From: Siminovitchia thermophila
Lineage (GTDB): Bacteria; Bacillota; Bacilli; Bacillales; Bacillaceae_C
Length of the DNA: 64,000 nucleotides
Direction: 5' to 3'
Assembly: GCF_016909185.1 (NCBI RefSeq)
Contig: NZ_JAFBFH010000023.1
Span: forward strand, 1-64,000
In this document: piece after piece, positions 18,255 to 26,936 of the stretch
Position numbering within the stretch: the stretch's first letter is position 1
Layout: each line of letters begins with the position of its first letter
The notes under the pieces: generated by a model
The model's input: only the letters and a program-made list of their open reading frames with translations
What the model was told of the DNA's origin: nothing
Databases searched by the model: none
Translations under genes and position numbers: made by a program

Positions 18255-19297
18255 TAATATAAAAATAGATTCAGCTCCAGGCCTGCCAGCAGCTTGGGGC
18301 TGCAAGGCGTGGGGGAGAATGGTCCGGGTGCGAAGGGCTATCCGAAACGAAGAGTGTTCGACTGAAGTGTCGACCGGATGAATGAATGTTGTCAGTTCCT
18401 TGTTCAAACGTTATTCATGCGATCAATAACTTACGGAAAAGTCGACAATATCCCACATTTTGGATATGAGCAAAGTTGTTGTACAAGAGTCGTTTCATTT
18501 TCACGTCAAACGACTTAAACAACAGGGCTTGTGTTTATTTTGGCCTTGGACTCATATCAATTGATGGTTTTTAATTCGGCTAAAATGTCCGATTTCGCAA
18601 TGAAAAGGACTGCCGTTGTTTCACTGCTTCTTGGAAAAGATGGAAGGGCGCTTGGATGTTTATTCGTTCCTTCGATAGCTCCAAAGTTGAACATTCGTTT
18701 CGTGAACAAGCAGGAAATTGCCCATATGACAAAAAGGGTATCTTTAGCAGGTCTTATCAGTTTTACGGAGAAGGGGGTTGAAACAGCGATTAGTTTTATG
18801 GGGCATTTGTGAGACTGATGGATGGATCAGTAAATCCGGTCGAATGAACGTAGAAGGAATCATTAGCTTGTGGAGAAAGCAGATATTGTTCTCTACATGC
18901 TATTTTTTCTTTTGAGCAGATGGCGTGTCTTTGCAGCAACTTGTTCTAAGATAAGCTTCCTGTTTTTTGTTGCGGCGCCGACTGTATGAATAGCCATTTT
19001 TAGAAAATGGACGTGTGAAAAGGCAGTCTTGTCCAAAGTGATTCCTCCCTTTTAAAAATCATCAATGTTTCTCGGTTCATTACGGCAATAGAATTTAAAT
19101 TTTTCTTGGGCTGTTTTTTTACAATCAGATTGCTTTTCGGTGCTGTTAAGCCAAGTCCAGGTCTCAGCGAATGTCTGCGCTTAACAGCAAACGTATTCCA
19201 TCCGGTTTAGTTTTAGACAAGAAAACAATTGGCGAGTATGCTTCAACGATTGGGCAAATCCGTGCTATGCTATTGAGAGACTGCCTTAAAGCGAGTG
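18255..19297. other. Gap between phnE and the agr-like system
   Basis: About 1 kb without a clearly conserved gene. It holds one candidate small gene on the minus strand (18893-19036), listed separately. It also holds an inverted repeat, TGCTGTTAAG (19141-19150) against CTTAACAGCA (19180-19189), about 110 bp before the response regulator. A 93-codon plus frame at 18531 lacks a ribosome binding site. Agr-type peptide (agrD) or processing protease (agrB) genes are not visible. Confidence 0.45.
18893..19036 (-). CDS. Candidate small basic protein
   Basis: A 47-codon frame beginning TTG with AAAAGGGAGG placed 7 bp upstream, a strong ribosome binding site for this genome. The product is basic, starts MDKTAFSHVHFLKMA and ends KRKNSM. 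It resembles nothing I recognise. It lies upstream of, and opposite to, an agr-like response regulator gene, so a regulatory link is possible but unsupported. Confidence 0.35.
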   Translation of the reverse strand: MDKTAFSHVHFLKMAIHTVGAATKNRKLILEQVAAKTRHLLKRKNSM

Positions 19298-20039
19298 ATG
19301 GCATTGAGTATTTTTATTTTGGAAGATGATGTGATTCAAGCGCAGCATCTAAAGCGGCTGGTGGAGGAAATTTGCGAGAAACATCAGTTGCCGCATGATT
19401 TTATAGAAGTGACGAGTAAAAGTGCGGATATTATCGAAAAAATACCGCTGACGACTTTTGTGCCGATCTATTTTTTAGATATTGAAATTAAAAGTGAGGA
19501 GCGCAAAGGTTTGCAAGTCGCGCAAGAGATTCGCGAATATGATGCCCCAAGGCATTATTGTATTTGTCACAACGCATTCCGAATTTGCGCCGATCTCTTA
19601 TCAATATATGGTGTCTGCTTTAACGTTTATTGATAAAGGATTGCCTTATGATGAGCGCTTCCGCATGTTTGAACAATGTCTTCTTCATTATAAGGCCCGC
19701 AATATGGCTGATATGCCGGCTGATGATTTTATTGTTGAAAACGCCCGGGCAACGGTACGTGTGCCGTTTGCCACAGTAGAATATATCATGACAGATGGGC
19801 CGCATCGTTTAGCCTTGGTCACGACGGACTGTTTGGTTTATTTTTATGGGGCGTTAAAAGAGATGGAAACACTGGACAACCGTTTGTTTCGCTGTCATCA
19901 ATCTTATATTGTGAATACAGTGCAGATGTCCTCTTATGACGCAACGCAGAAGATGATCGTTTTAAAAAGCGGCAAACGTATCCCGGTGTCGCGCCGTTTA
20001 GTCCGCAAAGTGCGCCAACTGTTAAAGGGTGAGCTGTAA
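19298..20039 (+). pseudogene. AgrA-like LytTR response regulator, apparent +1 frameshift
   Basis: The first frame encodes a receiver domain (FILEDD; phosphoacceptor Asp61 in YFLDIE) and the second carries on with the rest of the receiver and the LytTR DNA-binding domain (RVPFATVEYI onwards, ending KVRQLLKGEL). They join if one C is removed from CCCC at 19545-19548, giving YDAQGIIVFVTTHSE and a protein of about 246 residues, normal for AgrA. As written the gene is broken. A true mutation, a slippage site and a sequencing error are all possible. The start (ATG 19298, or TTG 19304) is uncertain because no clear ribosome binding site is seen. The kinase gene follows immediately. Confidence 0.8.
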
Positions 20040-21353
20040 ATGTATGTGTATGATATTGCCGCGATCGTGCTGATTGGTATTAGCCATGTGTTATTGTACA
20101 TTTGGTTAATCCGCTATAACCGCCTGTCCTATACAATGGTGATCACTGTTAGCATTGTCTTTACGATTTTGCTTGGGATTGTTGTGCAGACAACGGGTTA
20201 TCCGGAATTTAATTTGATTATGTTGCTGCTGTTTCTGTTAAGTTTGGGTTTATTGAAGGACGACTTAACATTTATCCAAAATCTTTACTTTGCATTAATG
20301 AGTATCGTCGTTATCACATTGGCGAAAATGGTGTTGATGGAGCTGGGCATGAAGCTGTTTATGTTAACGCCATTTAATTTGTATTTATGGACGTCTAGCA
20401 TCATCCATCTCCTCAGTTCGATCGTCATTTTCATTGGCATTGTCCTGTGGCGTAAGCAGATTCAAAAGCTTGCACAATTTATGGTGGATAGCCCTCTTTA
20501 TTATGTAACCTATATGCTTCTTATTGCCGGACTCATCGTGGAGCTGATTTTGACGGTGCCATCCACCAATTTATTGGCCGCCTTACATCAACAATATGGA
20601 CAAGTAAGCTATATTGCGGCATTCATTTTATTTTTTGTGTTGCTATTAATCATATTGATCAGCTCGCATTTGTCAAAAGAAAGAATGTTGGAAGAACAAC
20701 AGGAACGTTTAGACAAAGAATTGCTCGATTATGTGGGGAAGCTGGAGCTGTTGCATGAAGAATTGGCCAGTTTTCGCCATGATTATATGAATGTATTATT
20801 GGCACTGGATGCGGGCGTGCGCTCGAAAGATATCAAGCAAATTGAGCAGGTTTATCATGATGTGATCGCTCCGACTTCCAAGCTGATGAATAATCGCGAG
20901 TTGGATATTGTGAAGTTATCGCGCGTCGCTATTCCAGAAGTGAAAAGCGTGTTGAGCGTAAAATTGATCGCCGCCCAGCAACAACAAGTAAAAGTGATGG
21001 TCGATATTCCTCAGACGGTTGAAGAGATTGCTATGCCCAAAGTTGCTTTTATTCGCGCCCTTTCTATTTTAGTGGATAATGCGATTGAAGAAGCGGTTCA
21101 AAGCGAGGAAAAAGTGTTGCAACTGGCCTTTTTTGAAAAAGAGGATCGCCAATATTTTATTGTCCGTAATAGTTGCCGGGACGAGGCGGTAGATTTGCAG
21201 AAAATATATGAGAAACGCTATTCCAGCAAAGAAGGGAACCGGGGATATGGGTTATTTTCGTTAAAGCGTTTGATTGATAAAACAGCAAATGTGACGTTAG
21301 AGACGACTTTTCATGCCCCATATTTTGTGCAAACTTTTATAGTGAAAAAGTAG
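20040..21353 (+). CDS. AgrC/ComD-like sensor histidine kinase
   Basis: A 437-residue membrane kinase of the peptide-sensing type. Six or so membrane helices occupy residues 1-215. A coiled linker leads to the phosphoacceptor helix ELASFRHDYMNVLLAL, then an HATPase domain with N box LVDNAIEEA and a G box RGYGLFSLKRL. The protein starts at the base after the response regulator stop, so the two are one operon. The frame is intact although its partner is frameshifted. Without agrB/agrD nearby the signal is unknown. Confidence 0.85.
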   Translation: MYVYDIAAIVLIGISHVLLYIWLIRYNRLSYTMVITVSIVFTILLGIVVQTTGYPEFNLIMLLLFLLSLGLLKDDLTFIQNLYFALMSIVVITLAKMVLMELGMKLFMLTPFNLYLWTSSIIHLLSSIVIFIGIVLWRKQIQKLAQFMVDSPLYYVTYMLLIAGLIVELILTVPSTNLLAALHQQYGQVSYIAAFILFFVLLLIILISSHLSKERMLEEQQERLDKELLDYVGKLELLHEELASFRHDYMNVLLALDAGVRSKDIKQIEQVYHDVIAPTSKLMNNRELDIVKLSRVAIPEVKSVLSVKLIAAQQQQVKVMVDIPQTVEEIAMPKVAFIRALSILVDNAIEEAVQSEEKVLQLAFFEKEDRQYFIVRNSCRDEAVDLQKIYEKRYSSKEGNRGYGLFSLKRLIDKTANVTLETTFHAPYFVQTFIVKK

Positions 21354-21938
21354 GGGAAAGGGCTTTATTTCCTAACCATATCGTGAAAAAGTTCTGCCTC
21401 GGTACAGGCAGAAGCTCTTATCTAAAGCAATGGATTTTGGAAAATCAATCGTCGCCTTTCCCTTTTTGATGAAAAATAGGCAACTAATCTCATTCCATAA
21501 CAATGTGCCATCTTTATGTGTGGAAATCCATAAACAGTGCGAATGTTCCGGTTTTCGCTTTGTAAATTATTCTATCTTCCTTTGTGAGTGATTTTTTAAC
21601 GGTCATAATGAAACAAACCGCGTGAAATCAAGTTTAAAAACCTTGATTTCACGCAATTTTATTCTCACGATCAATCAGCTTTCAACTTATGTCCAGTCCC
21701 ATTTGTGTAAAAAAATCCCTATCATCGCTACGTACGTCAACATATTTCGCTTTTCGCAGGTTTCTTCAGCTTCCTCGGAAAGCAAAGGTCGCTTTCCTCG
21801 GGATCTTCAGCTCGGGCTATTCCCGCAGGAGTCTACCTATTTTTTATGACCAATTATGATGAAAAATGAACCGAATATGATAAAGCTGCATACTTTATCC
21901 GGCTGTTATTATACCCTTTTATAAGGGAGTGATTTGTT
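21354..21938. other. Gap with hairpins and an element B copy
   Basis: A hairpin TTCTGCCT/AGGCAGAA at about 21390-21415 follows the kinase gene. A perfect 13-bp hairpin GCGTGAAATCAAG/CTTGATTTCACGC lies at about 21620-21655. An isolated element B copy follows. I see no gene. Confidence 0.6.
21709..21843 (+). repeat. Element B copy 2 (isolated)
   Basis: Shares AAAATCCCT-ATCATCGCTACGT, the TTCGCTTT / CCTCGGAAAGC block, GGGATCTTCAGCTCGGGC and TATTCCCGCAGGAGTC with the copies inside composites C1 and C2. No element A unit or terminal inverted repeat accompanies it. Confidence 0.8.
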
Positions 21939-22622
21939 ATGGCTGGCGTTATTTTTGCCGCGGCCATAAGCGTGGGGTTGCCGCTTGTTGCGCTTGTGTA
22001 CGCGTTTTATCGGAAACGATATATTCCGTTTTTGTTAGGTGTATTGGCATTTGTTGTATCTCAAGTTTTATTTCGTGTTCCGATCCTGAAATACTTGGGG
22101 GAAAATAGTATAGCCTTTTCCATGTTTAGTGCCACGCAGCCTGTTCTATTTGCCATAGTCATTGGTTTATCGGCCGGGATTGTGGAAGGACTTGCTCGTT
22201 TTATCGCGATGCGTTTTTTTATGGTGCAGCGTGATTGGAAATCCGGGTTTTTATTTGGTGCGGGGCATGGCGGTATTGAAGCAGTCATATTTGTAGGGAT
22301 CCAAGCATTAACCTTATTGTTTTCACCAACTGCTCTTGCCTACAATGAAGCTTTTTTTCTTGGCGGCATTGAGCGTTTCTTTGCGATATTATTGCATATA
22401 GGGCTTTCGATTATGGTGTTGCAGGGAGTTGTGCATAAGAAATTTCTTTATGTCGTACTGGCTATTTTCATCCATGGTCTAGTAGATTCATTAGTTGGAA
22501 TTTTACCATTATATGTGCCGAAAGAGAGTGTAATGATTGTATTGGAAGTTACGCTGGCGATGATTGCGTTGGCTCTTTTCTCTTATAGTATATGGATTAA
22601 AAGAAAGGGAGTTTTAACATGA
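21939..22622 (+). CDS. YhfC-family intramembrane metalloprotease-like protein
   Basis: A 227-residue protein with about seven membrane helices. The conserved GIVEGLARF and GAGHGGIEA segments place it in the YhfC family, proposed to be related to CAAX-type intramembrane proteases. The Glu and His residues in those segments would be the active site. Its stop overlaps the start of a small lipoprotein gene (ATGA), suggesting the two act together. The substrate is unknown. Confidence 0.8.
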   Translation: MAGVIFAAAISVGLPLVALVYAFYRKRYIPFLLGVLAFVVSQVLFRVPILKYLGENSIAFSMFSATQPVLFAIVIGLSAGIVEGLARFIAMRFFMVQRDWKSGFLFGAGHGGIEAVIFVGIQALTLLFSPTALAYNEAFFLGGIERFFAILLHIGLSIMVLQGVVHKKFLYVVLAIFIHGLVDSLVGILPLYVPKESVMIVLEVTLAMIALALFSYSIWIKRKGVLT

Positions 22623-23005
22623 AGAGAATGTTATTCACTATGTTGAGTGTTGTTGTCATGCTTGCGCTTGTTGCCTGTGGGGGCAACAAAGTTGACGATG
22701 CGACTGCGGAGAAGTACGTGGCGAAGGCTGAAGAAGTCGTCTCATTAATTAATGAAGCCAAATATAAAGAAGTACGCGCCATGTTTGACGAAACAATGAA
22801 GGAAAAGCTACCGGAAGATCAAATGGAGGAGCTGACTCCGATTATCGAGCAATCCGGCACTTTTGAAAAAATTGATAAATCTTCAGTTGAAGAAAAGGAC
22901 GGCTTATATATCGTTATTTTCGTTGCCAAATATAGTAAGGACAAACGCACTTTCACCATCACTTTTAATGATAAAGAAGAAGTGGCGGGGTTATTTGTTA
23001 AATAA
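22619..23005 (+). CDS. Small lipoprotein (DUF3887-like)
   Basis: A 128-residue secreted lipoprotein with lipobox LVAC, Cys20. The mature part (KAEEVVSLINEAKYKEVRAM onward) is a compact alpha-beta domain similar to DUF3887 proteins, related in shape to DUF3887/NTF2-like folds. It is translationally coupled to the upstream membrane protease. No function is known. Confidence 0.78.
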   Translation: MKRMLFTMLSVVVMLALVACGGNKVDDATAEKYVAKAEEVVSLINEAKYKEVRAMFDETMKEKLPEDQMEELTPIIEQSGTFEKIDKSSVEEKDGLYIVIFVAKYSKDKRTFTITFNDKEEVAGLFVK

Positions 23006-23239
23006 GCAGAGAAGGGTAAATGGACGAAATGTCTAAATGAAAGAGCTTTGAAATCTAGTTTCTCACCGGATTTGACATAAAATAGACGAAATGACCAGAG
23101 GGGGGCGCCAAAATATCGTTGGATGCCCTTTTTTTGTTTTAAGAACTTTTACAAAAGGAGTTGTTCCATGGATTTCACACTTTCAGCCAGTTCAAAAAAG
23201 TTGAGAAATGCAGTTCCCTCTTAGTAATTCAAGTTGTTT

Positions 23240-23257
23240 TAATCAAATGTTTGATTA
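23240..23257. promoter_or_regulatory. Palindrome 1, TAATCAAATGTTTGATTA
   Basis: An 18-bp palindrome of 8-bp arms around TG. Symmetry and length fit a TetR-type operator. The identical sequence occurs 67 bp downstream. No regulator gene is adjacent. Confidence 0.6.
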
Positions 23258-23306
23258 GCTGAAAGAGGCTTATGATGAAGTCTGTATGCACGGATTACTT
23301 CTTCAA

Positions 23307-23324
23307 TAATCAAATGTTTGATTA
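23307..23324. promoter_or_regulatory. Palindrome 2, TAATCAAATGTTTGATTA
   Basis: Identical to palindrome 1. It lies 2 bp beyond the stop codon of the minus-strand pseudogene, so it is not in that gene's promoter. Confidence 0.6.
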
Positions 23325-23326
23325 AA

Positions 23327-23690
23327 CTATTTTTCTTCCGTCACAACCGTTGCATAGATGACGAACCATTTTCCATCTAAATCAAACAGTACTTTACTTC
23401 CATATTCCGTATCCTGGATATCCATTTTTTCCTTCATGCTGTTCAATGATCTCGCATTCGTGCTATATACTTTTACAACCCTTTCCATTCCTCCGGTATT
23501 GTTGGATTAATACTCTTCAAGAGTTTTTCCCTAGATAAACTGCACCCTCCAATTCTTAGATGTGTCTAACAATTGGGGGGCAGTGGAAGCGGTGTTAAAA
23601 TACCATACGACTGCGCCAATAATGAGTGCAAGAGCAATTAGTGAACCCCAAATGCCTGTTTTTTATTTGTCTTTCTCTCGTCTGAATGAC
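23327..23690 (-). pseudogene. Small membrane protein gene with in-frame stops
   Basis: One minus-strand frame reads a membrane helix (GIWGSLIALALIIGAVVWYF), then a soluble region ending SKVLFDLDGKWFVIYATVVTEEK. It is interrupted by TAG and TAA codons near 23540 and 23515. A frameshift in an A tract separates it from its probable N-terminus. Coding character is obvious despite the stops. I do not recognise the family. Confidence 0.65.
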
Positions 23691-24376
23691 CATGTATACG
23701 AGTGCGGGAGAGGAAAGCTTTTTCAGAGGCGGCAATGAAAAAATTTTACCTAGAAGACATTTTTTTGCTTGCAAAAACTTGGCCAGAAACTTTTTCATTT
23801 TGGGCGGAATTTATGTTATCTTAATGAAGATAAAGGGAAATCAATCGTTTCAGCGTTTAACGCAACGTCATGAAGTGAAAAGATTGGTTAAAGGTTATGC
23901 GGGAAAATGTAAAAGTGACATACACAAAGACTCATTTATCACGAAAAAAAGATGTACAAAAAAGCAAAGATTGTTTTGATCATCCGGGCTTAACAGTGGG
24001 TGACAATGCAAACAATCAATTCGATATGGCGAATAGATAAATATAAAGAGATGGATCCCGCTTGTTATGTTGATGCCATCGTGTACAACTGGGGGCAGTC
24101 GGCATTTACAGAAAAAGATTGCTTACAGCGGATGAGCAAAAGGAGATGGACGGTCAGTTGATTTGGTAAAATAGGTGTTGAATAAATATGTGAAACATTG
24201 GCTTTATACCTAAAAAACTGGAACGATATATTTTGTACCGTTCTGAAGGATTATGCGCGTTCGGCTAATGGCTGGGCTTTTGAGACTGAATTACTTGGGT
24301 CCGTTGGCGACCCATCCAGACAATATAAAAGGATAGAAGTCTGGAAGTTTTGTCATGAAATGAAAGGGGCGGGGAA

Positions 24377-24706
24377 ATGAAACCAAAAATAAAAACTAGT
24401 TTTTTCTGTAATAGGTGTGGTCGTTATCATGAGTGTGAACCCGAGGACATTGATTTTACAGGCAATCTGTTTCACGATTTTCATGCGTATTTTGGCTATA
24501 GCAGTCCTTTTGATGGTGACTTACTGGAATTCAGCTTGTGTGAACTGTGCCTTTTTGAGATTCTGAGGGATTTTAAGCATGTGCCAAAGCTTGATGGTAA
24601 AAATCCAGTTGAAGCTTTTGACAGATGCAGGACGGAAAAACATCCATACTATGAGGATACTTTTATAAAAAATTATAAGGAAGTCGAGGACTTATCCAAA
24701 AAGTGA
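24377..24706 (+). CDS. Hypothetical protein with paired Cys motifs
   Basis: A 109-residue acidic protein with two Cys pairs, CNRCGRYHEC (residues 11-20) and CELC, which could bind one zinc ion. A strong AGGGGCGGGG site precedes the ATG. No family was recognised; small Cys-rich proteins of this kind occur among immunity and accessory proteins, but nothing here proves that role. The surrounding DNA is decayed, while this frame is intact. Confidence 0.65.
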   Translation: MKPKIKTSFFCNRCGRYHECEPEDIDFTGNLFHDFHAYFGYSSPFDGDLLEFSLCELCLFEILRDFKHVPKLDGKNPVEAFDRCRTEKHPYYEDTFIKNYKEVEDLSKK

Positions 24707-25009
24707 AGGGGAATTCGAGACTCCCGCGATGTTACAGTGTGACGAATGGGATTCTCGAATAACTCAGTGTTTTGCAGTCCATTTCTGTTGTAAAAACATA
24801 AACATTAGGAGGGCTGGAATAGCATTTTATCATCATATGCCATATCTTTTTACTCGCAAGTTTTGGTTCGAGAAGATACAGATTGGGATTCGCAACAGGG
24901 CGTTTTTGGCACTGCTTTAACAGAAATAGAGCGATTCCCACCAACATAGCCGTGTTATCGGGCTTTCATGTCTAAATTGTTAAGTAATCAGGCGGCGATC
25001 CCTCCACTC
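24707..25009. other. Gap without recognisable gene
   Basis: About 300 bp of sequence with short frames only. I see no terminator, promoter or RNA structure that I can support. Confidence 0.4.
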
Positions 25010-25336
25010 TTTGATTTCCCGGCACCTGTAGAAGAAGTATGGAAAATGACGCAAATCCTAAGCTTCATGGGCAATAGGATTTGCGTTTCCTCTATTACAT
25101 ATTTACCCAAAAGTCGGAAGATGCTCGGCAATCCTTTCGATACGAAAGGCGCCTGGGGTGCGGCGTAAAAGTCACTGGCTGATGGGGGAAAAGCATCGGC
25201 ACCAGTAAGAATGACGGTTCATAAGCATCTTCCCTGCATTTTGGGACAATATTGGCCATTACAGAAGGGAAAAAGGCTATTGGAAGTATTGCCATCAAAT
25301 AATGAAACCATTTTTATCACCTAATATGACCAGATG
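25010..25336 (+). pseudogene. Decayed partial copy of yndG
   Basis: Closely matches the first third of the intact gene at 25397: CTGTAGAAGAAGTATGG, CCTCTATTACATATTTACCC, GGCGTAAAAGTCACTGGCTG and GGCTATTGGAAGTAT appear in the same order and spacing. It has several small deletions and stop codons and lacks a start. It ends where the promoter-like block of the intact gene begins, so it is the remnant of a tandem duplication. Confidence 0.85.
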
Positions 25337-25396
25337 GACAGGAATTTTTCATTATGGGGCGGGATTTATGTTACGTTCATAAAATGAAGGGGGGAT

Positions 25397-26314
25397 TTGG
25401 TGAAAGGAAAGCCTATTTATGTGGAAATACCGATTGACGCATCTGTAGAAGAAGTATGGGAAAAGACGCAAAATCCTGAACTTCATGAACAATGGGATTT
25501 GCGTTTTTCCTCTATTACATATTTACCCAAAAAGTCGGAAGATGATCCGCAATCCTTTCGATACGAAAGGCGCTTGGGGTGTGGCGTAAAAGTCACTGGC
25601 TGGGGTAAAAGTGTCGGCACACATAGTAAGAAGGACGGTTCAAAAGCATCTTCCCTCCACTTTGGGACCGATCAAAAAATATCGCCCATTTCAGAAGGAA
25701 AGGGCTATTGGAAGTATGTGCCATCAAATAATGGAACCATTTTTATCACCCAGTATGACTATGAAGGTCGGTTCGGTTTATTTGGCAAGTTTCTCGACCT
25801 TTTATTTCGCCCTGCCATGGGATGGGGGACCGCTCTTAGCTTTGATGTACTAAAACGGTGGATTGAACGGGGAGAATTGCCGCGATCACAGTATTTGCGT
25901 TTTTTTAGTATTGGCATCATCACCATGTTCTTTTTTTTTATATGGTTATACCACGGCTTGGTACCGAAGATGATTGCAAAACATCCTGAGGAAGTATCCA
26001 TGCTTTCCAGCTTCATCTCCTTGGAGGAGACTGTTGTTGTAAAATGGGTATGGGTCATTGGGTTATTGGAAGTGTTATTTGCTGTGGTTTGGCTTCTTTA
26101 TCCAACTAAAAGACATTTATTCGCACTGCAAATGATCATATTTCCAATTTTAACGATCAGTTCCTTCATTGCCAGTCCTTCGCTTTGGTTGGCTCCGTTT
26201 AATCCTGTTACTTTTAATGCCAGTCTTTGGGTCCTGTCCATTATTGGTTTTTTATTGGCCAACGATTTGCCATCGGCTTCAAGTTGCAGGCGTGCAAGAA
26301 GGGAGGCGGTCTAA
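25397..26314 (+). CDS. yndG: YndG-like SRPBCC + DoxX-like membrane protein
   Basis: A 305-residue two-part protein. Residues 1-155 form a SRPBCC-type ligand-binding domain (starts KPIYVEIPIDASVEEVWEKT). The rest has four membrane helices of the DoxX-like type (about 168-290). AAGGGGGG precedes two possible starts, TTG 25397 and GTG 25400. It leads yndG-yndH-yndJ, the same order as in B. subtilis, where the function is unknown. The next gene begins one base after its stop. A decayed copy of its 5' third lies just upstream. Confidence 0.82.
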   Translation: MVKGKPIYVEIPIDASVEEVWEKTQNPELHEQWDLRFSSITYLPKKSEDDPQSFRYERRLGCGVKVTGWGKSVGTHSKKDGSKASSLHFGTDQKISPISEGKGYWKYVPSNNGTIFITQYDYEGRFGLFGKFLDLLFRPAMGWGTALSFDVLKRWIERGELPRSQYLRFFSIGIITMFFFFIWLYHGLVPKMIAKHPEEVSMLSSFISLEETVVVKWVWVIGLLEVLFAVVWLLYPTKRHLFALQMIIFPILTISSFIASPSLWLAPFNPVTFNASLWVLSIIGFLLANDLPSASSCRRARREAV

Positions 26315-26926
26315 TTGCCCATTTACAAAGAGCTTTTGGGCAAGGATTTTCATAGACTTCATCCAAAGTTGCAAGAGCGCTATGCACTGACGATTGGCGA
26401 ACCGTTTCATGGTGTCGGAACGATGGAAAAAATTGAAAAGGGTGCTGCTTGGCTGACTCCTTTGTTAAAAGCGGCCACACGGTGGCACTTTCTTTTTCCT
26501 GAAAATGGGGAGGGTATACCTTTTGACATCAAAAATACAAGTCGCTTATTACCGACGGATGAGGTAGAAATCTATTGGGAGCGCACTTTCTATTTTGAAA
26601 AAGTTACTCGTCATTTTAATGCGTTTATGACGATTGATGCGAAACGCAAAATGGTGAAGGATTATGTAGGTGAGCCGCGCTTATTTTATTCGGATTTACG
26701 ATTTAAGGTGACTCCTGAAGGATACATGCACATTCGTTCTGGTTCTCAACGACTTGTTATGGGTAAATTCGAGATACCATTGCCTCGTTTATTAGAAGGA
26801 GTGGTAACCGTTGAGGAAAGATATGACGATGCCCGGGACGTATTTACGATTCAAGTTGATATTCAAAATAAACTTGCGGGAAGGTTGATGGCTTATAAAG
26901 GAGAATTTAAGGAGCAATCTGTTTAA
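26315..26926 (+). CDS. yndH: YndH-like DUF4166 protein
   Basis: A 203-residue soluble protein of the DUF4166 family: an N-terminal MPIYKELLGKDFHRLHPKLQ segment, the GVGTMEKIEKG region and a C-terminal beta-rich part ending FKEQSV. Starts with TTG. Sits between a DoxX-like and a YndJ-like gene, as in B. subtilis. Function unknown; coupling suggests all three act together at the membrane. Confidence 0.82.
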   Translation: MPIYKELLGKDFHRLHPKLQERYALTIGEPFHGVGTMEKIEKGAAWLTPLLKAATRWHFLFPENGEGIPFDIKNTSRLLPTDEVEIYWERTFYFEKVTRHFNAFMTIDAKRKMVKDYVGEPRLFYSDLRFKVTPEGYMHIRSGSQRLVMGKFEIPLPRLLEGVVTVEERYDDARDVFTIQVDIQNKLAGRLMAYKGEFKEQSV

Positions 26927-26936
26927 TTCCATTTCG

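Larger units (their letters stand above)
23006..24376. other. Decayed region between lipoprotein and zinc-ribbon genes
   Basis: About 1.4 kb of eroded coding sequence. It holds two identical palindromes and one clear pseudogene, listed separately. A promoter-like block at 23784-23827 resembles the one before yndG (25337-25387). Short frames at about 23885-24040 and 24007-24160 look like pieces of former genes. A 60-codon frame (24198-24380) ends in ATGA overlapping the next gene, but it starts TTG without a good ribosome binding site. Confidence 0.55.

Noticed and set aside
18531-18812. 93-codon frame between phnE and the agr-like genes
   Set aside because: GTG start without ribosome binding site, no family resemblance; it probably reflects decayed or non-coding sequence.
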